Assembly (NCBI RefSeq): GCF_000758605.1
Contig: NZ_CP009282.1
Location: 2,046,001 to 2,110,000 of the forward strand
Origin: Paenibacillus sp. FSL R5-0912
GTDB taxonomy: Bacteria; Bacillota; Bacilli; Paenibacillales; Paenibacillaceae
Length of the DNA stretch: 64,000 nt
Direction: 5' to 3'
Each line of letters opens with the position of its first letter. The stretch's first letter is position 1. The notes beneath the pieces were generated by a model. The model ran no database searches and was not told the origin of the DNA. It saw only the letters and a list, made by a program, of their open reading frames with translations. The translations under genes and the position numbers were made by a program. Positions 8,236 to 15,099 of the stretch are shown here, one piece after another.

Positions 8236-9531
8236 ATGAAGTATAAACAATCGAAGAAGCAGAATCAACGGATTACACGAATTTCCGACAAGACCCTTGT
8301 CGTAGGCGCAGACATTGCGAAAGAAACCCATGTGGCTCGCGCTATCGACTACCGGGGGATTGAACTCGGAAAGGATTGTGTGTTCTCAAATACCCGTACC
8401 GGACTGGAGCAACTGGTTCAGTGGATGAAGGAGCTTCAGCGGGAGCATGCCAAGAGCGACGTCCTCTTTGGCATTGAGCCTACCGGACACTATTGGTTTA
8501 ACCTGGCCGAGTATTTGGGACAGCACGGCATTCCTTTGGTCATTGTCAATCCGCATCATGTACACAAAAGCAAAGAACTGGAAGATAACTCACCCACGAA
8601 AAACGACTATAAAGACGCTAAAGTCATTGCCGATTTAGTGCGGAATGGGAAATACAGCGAACCTAAATTGCCAACGCGTATCTACGCAGATCTGCGAATT
8701 CTCATGAATCTTCGGGAGAAGATCATGGTGAACCTCGGGCAGGTGCAAAGGCGGGTGCAGAACTGGCAGGATCGCTTTTTCCCGGAATACACTGAGGTGT
8801 TTAAAGACTGGGAAGGAAAAGCCTCGCTTATTACTCTAGACGAGTTTCCGACGCCAGGTGAGATCGTAGGACTCGGTGCAGAAGCCATCGCTCAGCGGTG
8901 GAAGAAAGACGTGAAACGAGCGGTGGGAACGAAGCGAGCCCAATTGCTGGTCGAAACGGCGAGAGGCTCTATCGGTCTGACCGAAGGTCTTCCTGCAGCA
9001 AAGATCGAGATTAAAACACTTCTGGAGCAGTATGACATGTTCGCCAGACAGCTTGAAGAGATTCTGTCCGAAGTAGAACGTCTACTAGGGCAAATTCCAG
9101 GCACGAAAGAGATGCTTACCGTGCCCGGTGTGGCTGTAGTGACGTTAGCGGGATTCCTGGCGGAAGTGGGCGATCTGAGTGGTTACGAGCATGGACAGCA
9201 GATTATTCGGCTGGCCGGACTGAATCTCAAAGAGAATAGTTCGGGAAAGAAAAAGGGCAAGTCCAGTATTACCAAACGTGGACGTGCAAAGCTGAGGGCC
9301 CTGCTGTTCCGGGCGGTCATGCCCATGGTAGCAAAGAACGCCGAATTCAAGGCACTGCACCAGTATTTTACGACACGAAGTCAGAATCCACTGAAGAAAA
9401 AGCAATCCCTTGTGGCGTTGTGCGGGAAACTTATTCGCGTGCTTCATACGCTCGGGACGAAGCACATTCCATACGATGCAAACAGCGTGTTAGGGCCGGT
9501 CCGTCAGGCCCAGCTACAGATGGCAGCCTAA
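8236..9531 (+). CDS. IS110-family transposase (bridge-RNA-guided recombinase family)
   Basis: 431 residues from ATG 8236, which follows AGGAGG at 8222-8227; the frame is open back to 8164. The N-terminal RuvC-like DEDD domain begins VVGADIAKETH (first Asp), then FGIEPTGHYWFNL (Glu) and NDYKDAKVIADLV (Asp pair). The C-terminal transposase domain has MLTVPGVAVVTLAGFLAEVG (helix-hairpin-helix-like) and ENSSGKKKGKSSITKRGRAK, where family members hold the catalytic serine. All motifs look intact, so it may be active. IS110 recombinases are guided by an element-encoded bridge RNA. Confidence 0.93.
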   Translation: MKYKQSKKQNQRITRISDKTLVVGADIAKETHVARAIDYRGIELGKDCVFSNTRTGLEQLVQWMKELQREHAKSDVLFGIEPTGHYWFNLAEYLGQHGIPLVIVNPHHVHKSKELEDNSPTKNDYKDAKVIADLVRNGKYSEPKLPTRIYADLRILMNLREKIMVNLGQVQRRVQNWQDRFFPEYTEVFKDWEGKASLITLDEFPTPGEIVGLGAEAIAQRWKKDVKRAVGTKRAQLLVETARGSIGLTEGLPAAKIEIKTLLEQYDMFARQLEEILSEVERLLGQIPGTKEMLTVPGVAVVTLAGFLAEVGDLSGYEHGQQIIRLAGLNLKENSSGKKKGKSSITKRGRAKLRALLFRAVMPMVAKNAEFKALHQYFTTRSQNPLKKKQSLVALCGKLIRVLHTLGTKHIPYDANSVLGPVRQAQLQMAA

Positions 9532-9589
9532 GAAAAACCAAACTCATTTTGCTCATTGAAGTAGGTTTCACCAAAGACAAAAGAAGCAC

Positions 9590-9815
9590 GGAGCAGCCGC
9601 AGGAACTAATTCCATAAGGGCAACGACCCTGTAAAGGAGCAAGAAACGGCGTCCACCTCTTGAGAGGCAGAACGAAGGAATGTAAGGGCAAAGACCCCGC
9701 GTGACATGGGAGGGTAAGCCGTCAAGAGACAGGTGTGGATATCCAAAGTGCGATCACAGGAACGATCCATGGGCTGGGGACAATCCCCCCAACCTCTATT
9801 CCCGCCACCGGCTCT
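9590..9815 (+). ncRNA. Candidate IS110 bridge RNA region
   Basis: The non-coding 3' part of the IS holds several local hairpins: GGGCAACGACCC (9618-9629), CCTCTTGAGAGG (9656-9667), GGGCAAAGACCC (9687-9698) and GGGGACAATCCCC (about 9776-9788). The first and third sit in an imperfect direct repeat, each with TAAGGGCAA then GACCC. IS1111-group bridge RNAs are encoded downstream of the transposase, so the position fits. Exact ends, strand and the target- and donor-binding loops are not resolved. Confidence 0.5.
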
Positions 9816-9934
9816 GCAAGAAAATAATGTCATCCTTACATGACTTCTCCAACTCTCAACCTGTCCATGGCTGAAAACCTAAGAACGAGTGAGCAAACAA
9901 GAGAAAATATTAATTTATAGTGGGAGGATTTGTA

Positions 9935-10240
9935 ATGTTGAATGAGAACCTTGCGCTTCATCGTCAAGAGATTGATATCATTGACCGGCAGATTGTGGCT
10001 TTGCTCGCTGAAAGAACGCGGGTCGTTAAGAAAATTATGGTCTTGAAGACGGATGAAGAGTCTGTCCGTTCCTGTGACCGGGTTCAGCAGGTACTAGATA
10101 AGGTAGCCAGGCTGGCAGAGGATGCAGGTCTTGAACCACAGATCGCTACGGCTACTTACAAGACTTTAATTACGGTTCTGACGGATATGCAGCTTGAATA
10201 TCTGCACAGCCGTGAGCAGTCAGATGAGCCAGCGGTGTGA
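9935..10240 (+). CDS. AroQ-fold chorismate mutase / isochorismate-pyruvate lyase-like protein
   Basis: 101 residues from ATG 9935, seven bases after GGGAGG. It aligns by eye with type II (AroQ) chorismate mutases: the first-helix Arg (HRQEIDIIDRQIVALLAER), the Lys after it (MVLK) and the Arg of SCDRVQQVL are kept. The DRV pattern, the AEDAGLEP linker and the short C-terminal helix also recall PchB, the isochorismate-pyruvate lyase. Related small enzymes act on aminodeoxychorismate in p-aminophenylalanine pathways. It overlaps the UbiD gene by four bases (GTGA). The exact reaction is open, but a chorismate-derived substrate made by the upstream pair is likely. Confidence 0.75.
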   Translation: MLNENLALHRQEIDIIDRQIVALLAERTRVVKKIMVLKTDEESVRSCDRVQQVLDKVARLAEDAGLEPQIATATYKTLITVLTDMQLEYLHSREQSDEPAV

Positions 10241-11655
10241 GCACCGCGGTTCATGATCTGAAGTCGGCCCTTGTATACTTGGCGGAACAGGGTGAAGGAC
10301 CCCGGCGGTATACGGTGCCTGTGGACGCTAAATATGAATTAGCCGCTCTATATGCTGCCCAGGGAGGCGGGGTTCCAGTCGCATCACCAACCGGCCCCGG
10401 AGTGCCGATGTTATTCGAACATGTGATGCCTGTGAACAAGACGGCGCTGGCGGGGATCTTTGGAACCCGGAAACGGTGTGCAATGCTTCTCGGGGCGAAA
10501 GAACAATATATTGCGGACTTCCTGCTGGATGCCGCACAGCATTCTATTGAGCCCGTAAAATGCGAGAAGCCGCCCTGTCAGGAGGTGGTCCATCAGGACG
10601 TTGACCTCGCCCGGCTGCCGATCCCTACAATGAGTACGCAGGATGCGGGACCCTATATTACACTCGGGTTAGTAGTCGCTAAGCATCCTGTCACTGGTGA
10701 CAGTAATATTTCCATTCATAGGCTATGGGTGAAAAGCAACAACGAGCTGACAATCTGGATGGTCCCGGGCCGCCACTTGGAGGGCTTCTACCTGGCTGCA
10801 CAAGAAATGGGCGTGCCGCTTCCGATCTCCATCAATATCGGTCTGGACCCTGCTATATACATTGCCTCCTGCTGCACGGGTGCTGTAGCGCCCGAGGGGT
10901 TCAATGAGCTGGCTATTGCAGGCGGATTACGGGGACAGCCAGTCAAGGTTTCCTCCTGTTTATCTGTTGCCGCAGACTGCTTGTCCGAAGCGGAGTATGT
11001 ACTGGAAGGTGCAATCACCCATGAGTATGCTCCTGAAGGAGAGCCTGGGGGCCATTCCATGCCGGAGTTTCTGGGATATGACGGCCAGGCACACCCCCAT
11101 TTGCCTGTTGTGAAGATTACGGGAATCACATCCTCAGCTCATCCCATATTTCAAACCGTGATTGGTCCAGGGTACGAGCAATCCAATCTTTTAGCGGTGG
11201 GGATGGAAGCCGGAGTCCTCCAGTATGTACGCAATCAAGTGACCTCCCGGATTACCAATGCTTATTGCAGCTCTGCCGGGGGAGGCCAACTGCTGTTATT
11301 TGCTCAATTTCATAAAATGAATGACGAGGACGATCTCGCTGTCAGGCGCGCGGGAACGATGATTCTTCGGTCTTTTCGTATGATCAAACAGGTGATCCTG
11401 GTTGATGAGGATGTGAACCTGTTCAGTGAAGAGGAGGTGTGGTGGGCCATGACGACCCGTTTTCAGGCGGATGTGGACATTATTACCTTCCCGGGACTTG
11501 AAGGCTTCCATCTGGACCCGTCGCAAATGCCAGGCATGTCCCCACAGATAACGAAGCCTGGCATGACCACAAAAGTCGTGTTTGATTGCACAGTACCGTA
11601 TAGAATGAGAGACTCGTTTATAAGAACTTCTTTTGGCACACCTAAAAATATATAG
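10237..11655 (+). CDS. UbiD-family (prFMN-dependent) decarboxylase
   Basis: 472 residues, full length for UbiD proteins, from GTG 10237 overlapping the previous stop. Family segments are clear: [13 protein letters not shown], then [40 protein letters not shown] carrying the acidic active-site residues, and [13 protein letters not shown] near the end. UbiD enzymes reversibly decarboxylate aromatic or alpha,beta-unsaturated acids using prenylated FMN made by UbiX; no ubiX lies in this window. Placed between a chorismate-processing enzyme and a TrpB paralogue, it could remove the ring carboxylate before or after side-chain attachment. Substrate unknown. Confidence 0.85.
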   Translation: MSTAVHDLKSALVYLAEQGEGPRRYTVPVDAKYELAALYAAQGGGVPVASPTGPGVPMLFEHVMPVNKTALAGIFGTRKRCAMLLGAKEQYIADFLLDAAQHSIEPVKCEKPPCQEVVHQDVDLARLPIPTMSTQDAGPYITLGLVVAKHPVTGDSNISIHRLWVKSNNELTIWMVPGRHLEGFYLAAQEMGVPLPISINIGLDPAIYIASCCTGAVAPEGFNELAIAGGLRGQPVKVSSCLSVAADCLSEAEYVLEGAITHEYAPEGEPGGHSMPEFLGYDGQAHPHLPVVKITGITSSAHPIFQTVIGPGYEQSNLLAVGMEAGVLQYVRNQVTSRITNAYCSSAGGGQLLLFAQFHKMNDEDDLAVRRAGTMILRSFRMIKQVILVDEDVNLFSEEEVWWAMTTRFQADVDIITFPGLEGFHLDPSQMPGMSPQITKPGMTTKVVFDCTVPYRMRDSFIRTSFGTPKNI

Positions 11656-11666
11656 GGGGTTACTCT

Positions 11667-12881
11667 ATGAGTATTATTAAGGTAACTGCGGATGGTATAT
11701 TTGGCGAAGAAGATCAGGAGCAGTTTGGCGGAAGCTATGTTCCGGAAGAGCTAAAGGCGGCGCTTAATAAACTGGACGAAGCTTTTCAGCGTTATAAGGA
11801 CGACGAAGAGTTCGAGCGGGAGTTCCAGTACTACCTGAATGAATATGTGGGCAGGCCAAGTCTGTTGTATTATGCGCAGCGGCTGACGGATAAATTGGGC
11901 GGGGCCAAAATTTACCTTAAGCGTGAAGATTTAAATCATACCGGAGCGCATAAGATCAATAATACTATCGGCCAGATTCTGCTTGCCCACCGGATGAAGG
12001 CCAAAAGAATTATTGCAGAGACTGGCGCAGGGCAACATGGTGTAGCGACTGCTACCGTATGTGCCTTGTTTAATATCCCTTGCACCATTTATATGGGTGA
12101 GGTGGATATTGAACGACAGGCTCTCAATGTATTCCGTATGCAGATGCTGGGAGCAGAGGTTGTGGCTGCGAAGTCCGGTAACAGAACACTGAAGGAAGCC
12201 GTGGATGAAGCGCTGAATGATTTCGCACAGAACTATGAAGATACCTACTATCTCATCGGCTCTGTTGTTGGACCGCATCCGTTTCCGCTGATGGTCCGTC
12301 ATTTTCAGGCTATCATTGGAAGAGAGGCCAAACAGCAGATTCTGCAGAAGGAAGGGCGCCTTCCTGATCTGATCACTGCTTGTGTAGGCGGGGGATCCAA
12401 TGCGATTGGGCTGTTTCATCCCTTCGTGGATGATCCTGGTGTCACGATAGTGGGCGTAGAGCCTGCAGGAAAAGGGATCGAGACCGGAATCCATGCGGCT
12501 CCGCTTAGTACAGGCAAGCCGGACATTATTCACGGGTTCAGATGCTACGTGATGAACGATGCCGAGAACTGCCATTCCATTGCAGCCGGGTTGGATTACC
12601 CTGGTGTGGGCCCGGAACATAGCTATTACAAGCAGATTAAGCGTGCGGAATATGTCTCGGTTACCGATGAAGAAGCGTTGAATGCCTTCTTGACCCTATC
12701 TAAGACGGAAGGAATTATCCCGGCCCTGGAAAGCTCCCACGCTGTCGCCTATGCGATGAAGGTTGCAGGAGCCATGAGCAGGGATGAAATTATTGTGGTT
12801 AGTCTTTCTGGCCGCGGGGACAAGGATGTTGCTCAAGTCTATGAAATGCTCCAGGATCGCCCGGCACTGCAAGAAGTATAG
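11667..12881 (+). CDS. Tryptophan synthase beta chain (TrpB) paralogue
   Basis: 404 residues, full TrpB length. The PLP lysine lies in [15 protein letters not shown] (about residue 96), the catalytic Glu in [13 protein letters not shown], and the phosphate loop in [10 protein letters not shown]. The C-terminal [10 protein letters not shown] and SLSGRGDKD are intact. There is no trpA, trpC or trpD beside it. The region before [14 protein letters not shown] is shorter than in housekeeping TrpB (several residues of the QDEDG stretch are missing). TrpB does beta-replacement on serine; as a stand-alone copy it probably joins alanine from serine to a cluster intermediate. A second trpB for tryptophan should exist elsewhere; that cannot be checked here. 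Confidence 0.88.
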   Translation: MSIIKVTADGIFGEEDQEQFGGSYVPEELKAALNKLDEAFQRYKDDEEFEREFQYYLNEYVGRPSLLYYAQRLTDKLGGAKIYLKREDLNHTGAHKINNTIGQILLAHRMKAKRIIAETGAGQHGVATATVCALFNIPCTIYMGEVDIERQALNVFRMQMLGAEVVAAKSGNRTLKEAVDEALNDFAQNYEDTYYLIGSVVGPHPFPLMVRHFQAIIGREAKQQILQKEGRLPDLITACVGGGSNAIGLFHPFVDDPGVTIVGVEPAGKGIETGIHAAPLSTGKPDIIHGFRCYVMNDAENCHSIAAGLDYPGVGPEHSYYKQIKRAEYVSVTDEEALNAFLTLSKTEGIIPALESSHAVAYAMKVAGAMSRDEIIVVSLSGRGDKDVAQVYEMLQDRPALQEV

Positions 12882-12898
12882 GAAGAGCTATATACAGC

Positions 12899-12929
12899 AA
12901 GCCTTCGGTGTTTCAAAACCCGGAGGCTT
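12899..12929 (+). promoter_or_regulatory. Intercistronic hairpin between trpB-like and MocR genes
   Basis: AAGCCTTCGG (12899-12908) pairs with CCGGAGGCTT (12920-12929), with one G-T pair and an 11-base loop. No T-tract follows, so it is more likely a processing or attenuating hairpin that lowers regulator expression than a full terminator. Confidence 0.5.
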
Positions 12930-12977
12930 AAATCCATTTATAGAGAAAGATCGCATAGGGGATAGAGGGGGATATAC

Positions 12978-14459
12978 TTGGGATCTGAATTGTTAATTAC
13001 AATAGATAAGACTTTGGATACATCCTTATCCAGACAGGTGTTTGAGCAAATCTTGCAGGCAATCCACAGCGGGTGCTTGCGAGCCGGAGACCAGCTTCCC
13101 GCCACGCGATTGTTGTCAGAGCAGATTCTGGTTTCCCGCAGTGTCATTCTTCAATCCTATGAGCAGCTACGGGCGGAAGGTTATCTGGAGATGAGGAGAG
13201 GAGCGGGAACGTTTGTTGCCGTCAACGCAGCGGGCGCAGATACAGACCCCGGCAGTATGACGGGCAATTATTGCGCTGTGTCGACCAAAGCACCGAAATT
13301 CGTATCGGCTCTTCCCTCACCGTCAACGGTTCCTTATGATTTCCGTCATGGTGTGCCAGCTTGGGATATGTTTCCGATGGACCGGTGGCAGCGTGCCTTG
13401 ACGGAGGTCTGCCGGAGGGCCACGCCTGATATGCTTACATACGGACCGGCAGAAGGCACCCTGGCACTTCGGGAGGAGATTGCCAGGCTAGTTCGTTCTA
13501 CCCGCTCCATTCCGGCGCTTCCGGAGCAAATTGTGATTACGACAGGGGCTACGCAAGCTCTGGATATTCTCGCCAGGCTTTGCCTGAGTAAAGGAGATCA
13601 GGTGCTGGTTGAAGACCCAACCCATAACGTGCTCAGGGAAATATTCAGCTACTCAGGGGGTGAAGTGATTCCCGTACGGGTTGATCAGGAAGGAATATGT
13701 GTTCAGGAGATGGATGAATGTCTAGCGCTTCACAGTAAAAGACAGTCAACAACCCCCAAGCTGATCTATGTAACCCCTTCGCATCAGTTTCCGGTGGGGG
13801 TGACGATGTCATTTAACCGGAGAATTCAGCTTCTGGAGTGGGCAAGAAGGTCTGGAGCACTCATTATTGAAGACGATTATGACAGTGAATACCGGTATGT
13901 AGGGCAGAAGGTATCTGCACTCGCAGGGCTGGATAACTCTGGACGGGTCGTATATGTGGGAAGCTTCAGCAAAATTCTGTTTCCTGCACTGCGGATTGGC
14001 TATACCATTCTTCCACCTTCCTTGATAAAGCCCTTTCTGGCAATCAAATGGATTACGGATCGGATGACCCCTACGCTGGAGCAGGAAGCGCTTGCGGATT
14101 TCATCCAGTCAGGACAATATGCCAAGCATGTAAGCCGAATGGGGAAATTATATGCTACCCGCCGCTCCTGTCTGGTAAATGCGCTGCAACATGAGTTTGG
14201 CAGCCGGGTCAAGGTTTTCGGAGACGAAGCTGGATTACATCTGCTCATTGAGCTGGATACAATGGTGAATGAGCAGTGGATTGCCGCGAAGGCTCTAGGG
14301 CTTGGAGTGAAGATATATCCGGCATCCGATTACTTTCTTGAGCATATGCCTCAGAAGCCTACATTTATTCTGGGATATTCGAATTTATCCGAGAATCAGA
14401 TCAGAATGGGCATCAAGAAGGTGGCACTTGCCGAGAAAGAATGCCGGGAAGGACCCTGA
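12978..14459 (+). CDS. MocR-type regulator (GntR HTH fused to aminotransferase fold)
   Basis: 493 residues from TTG 12978, after GATAGAGGGGGAT. Residues 1-80 are a GntR winged helix (LSRQVFEQILQAIHSGCLR, QLPATRLLSEQ, GYLEMRRGAGTFV). The rest is a class I aminotransferase-like domain with TYGPAEGTLALREEI, IIEDDYDSEYRY and the PLP lysine in VGSFSKILFPALRIGY (about residue 330). MocR proteins sense PLP aldimines of amines or amino acids and often activate the neighbouring operon. Ending a biosynthetic operon, it likely senses the pathway's amino acid or its precursor and acts at the direct repeats at 2990-3024. Confidence 0.9.
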   Translation: MGSELLITIDKTLDTSLSRQVFEQILQAIHSGCLRAGDQLPATRLLSEQILVSRSVILQSYEQLRAEGYLEMRRGAGTFVAVNAAGADTDPGSMTGNYCAVSTKAPKFVSALPSPSTVPYDFRHGVPAWDMFPMDRWQRALTEVCRRATPDMLTYGPAEGTLALREEIARLVRSTRSIPALPEQIVITTGATQALDILARLCLSKGDQVLVEDPTHNVLREIFSYSGGEVIPVRVDQEGICVQEMDECLALHSKRQSTTPKLIYVTPSHQFPVGVTMSFNRRIQLLEWARRSGALIIEDDYDSEYRYVGQKVSALAGLDNSGRVVYVGSFSKILFPALRIGYTILPPSLIKPFLAIKWITDRMTPTLEQEALADFIQSGQYAKHVSRMGKLYATRRSCLVNALQHEFGSRVKVFGDEAGLHLLIELDTMVNEQWIAAKALGLGVKIYPASDYFLEHMPQKPTFILGYSNLSENQIRMGIKKVALAEKECREGP

Positions 14460-14468
14460 TATTCGTGC

Positions 14469-14494
14469 AAAAAACCCCTTGACAATCAAGGGGG
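14469..14494 (-). terminator. Rho-independent terminator of tRNA-Pro
   Basis: CCCCTTGA (14475-14482) and TCAAGGGG (14487-14494) form an 8-bp stem with a 4-base loop. On the minus strand it is followed by six T, and it begins 16 bp past the tRNA 3' end. On the plus strand there is no T-run, although it also lies just after the MocR stop. Confidence 0.8.
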
Positions 14495-14509
14495 CTGGCA
14501 GATTAGTTA

Positions 14510-14586
14510 TGGTCGAGACGACAGGATTCGAACCTGCGGCCTCTTACTCCCGAAGCAAGCGCTCTACCAAGCTGAGCTACGTCTCG
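14510..14586 (-). tRNA. tRNA-Pro (anticodon CGG), CCA encoded
   Basis: Read on the minus strand, acceptor CGAGACG pairs with CGTCTCG; the D arm is GCTC/GAGC, the anticodon stem CTTGC/GTAAG, and the T arm GCAGG-TTCGAAT-CCTGT. The anticodon loop TTCGGGA gives CGG, which reads CCG proline codons. The discriminator is A and CCA is encoded. The cloverleaf is complete and the gene looks functional. Confidence 0.95.
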
Positions 14587-14604
14587 ACGTACTGAACAAA
14601 TTGA

Positions 14605-14633
14605 ATTATACGCCTGTATGTAAGCGCTGTAAA
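14605..14633 (-). promoter_or_regulatory. Promoter of tRNA-Pro
   Basis: On the minus strand TTTACA (14633-14628), a 17-bp spacer and TATAAT (14610-14605) lie about 19 bp before the tRNA 5' end. This is a near-consensus sigma-A promoter. The -10 region is part of the sequence repeated at 2892-2902. Confidence 0.8.
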
Positions 14634-14687
14634 TATTCTTTTTGGCACAGCTTACCGGCCCCGCTCAGGCAATTTTCCTGCCCGAGA

Positions 14688-14716
14688 TTGACAGATATCA
14701 GGCCGCTGGCTATACT
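14688..14716 (+). promoter_or_regulatory. Sigma-A promoter of the alaS T-box transcript
   Basis: TTGACA (14688-14693), a 17-bp spacer, then TATACT (14711-14716): a near-perfect housekeeping promoter. It places the transcript start near 14723, just before the T-box leader. Confidence 0.85.
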
Positions 14717-14721
14717 TGAAA

Positions 14722-15012
14722 TGTTAAAATGTAAATCGGATAAAACGTTGATGAAAACAAGTACGCCGGAGAATGGCTCCATCAGAGAACAGGTTCCTTT
14801 GCGGATTCCCCGCAATTGGCTGTGAGAACCTTGAAGGCAGGCCGGCAGAAAGCTAGTTTCGGAGTGCGGGGATAATCCCGCCGGGGGGCACCCGTTAACA
14901 GCCGCACAAGGCGATCGTCTGCAATAGTCCGTGTTCTCACGGAACAAGACGATAACCAGGGTGGTACCGCGATAATCATCGTCCCTGAATCTAATTCAGG
15001 GGCGTTTTTTGT
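14722..15012 (+). promoter_or_regulatory. T-box riboswitch controlling alaS
   Basis: The leader holds the conserved T-box AGGGTGGTACCGCG at 14958-14971, whose antiterminator bulge pairs with the CCA end of uncharged tRNA. It is followed by a terminator stem, GTCCCTGAAT / ATTCAGGGGC (14981-15004), and a T-run. The upstream half (about 14770-14940) holds the stem I and AGAGAA-type elements. Position implies it reads tRNA-Ala, though I did not fix the specifier codon. When alanine is scarce, uncharged tRNA stops termination and alaS is expressed. Confidence 0.92.
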
Positions 15013-15099
15013 TTTTGATTTTTCGGGTAACTTTTTGGGGCAACAATGAGTTTTCCGGCCAAAGTGCCGCATTAAATGATGAGACGGGAGCTGTACATG

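Larger units (their letters stand above)
8128..9840 (+). mobile_element. IS110-family insertion sequence (IS1111-like layout)
   Basis: A DEDD transposase gene (8236-9531) has about 100 bp of non-coding DNA before it and about 300 bp of hairpin-rich non-coding DNA after it. A long 3' flank is the layout of the IS1111 subgroup. The element splits the operon between the glutamine amidotransferase and the AroQ-fold gene. I could not fix its ends: IS110 elements usually lack clear terminal repeats and target duplications. A weak inverted match (ACAGGAAYG-type, left end near 8130-8141, right near 9752-9765) may be subterminal. The outer limits given are estimates. Confidence 0.75.
2858..14528. mobile_element. 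Putative tRNA-Pro-associated genomic island carrying the aromatic cluster
   Basis: A 23-bp direct repeat of the tRNA-Pro 3' end (2858-2880 and 14506-14528, same orientation) brackets exactly the run of cluster genes. The intact tRNA is at the right edge with its 3' end facing the cluster, the usual geometry after integrase-mediated insertion into a tRNA gene. To the left is the yetF-like gene and to the right alaS, both ordinary genes. No integrase is present, so the island would be non-autonomous or decayed. An old tRNA duplication followed by gene gain between copies is the alternative. Confidence 0.5.

Noticed and set aside
14338..14595. A short plus-strand ORF ending near tRNA-Pro
   Set aside because: Its second half is a reverse reading of the tRNA, a common false ORF.
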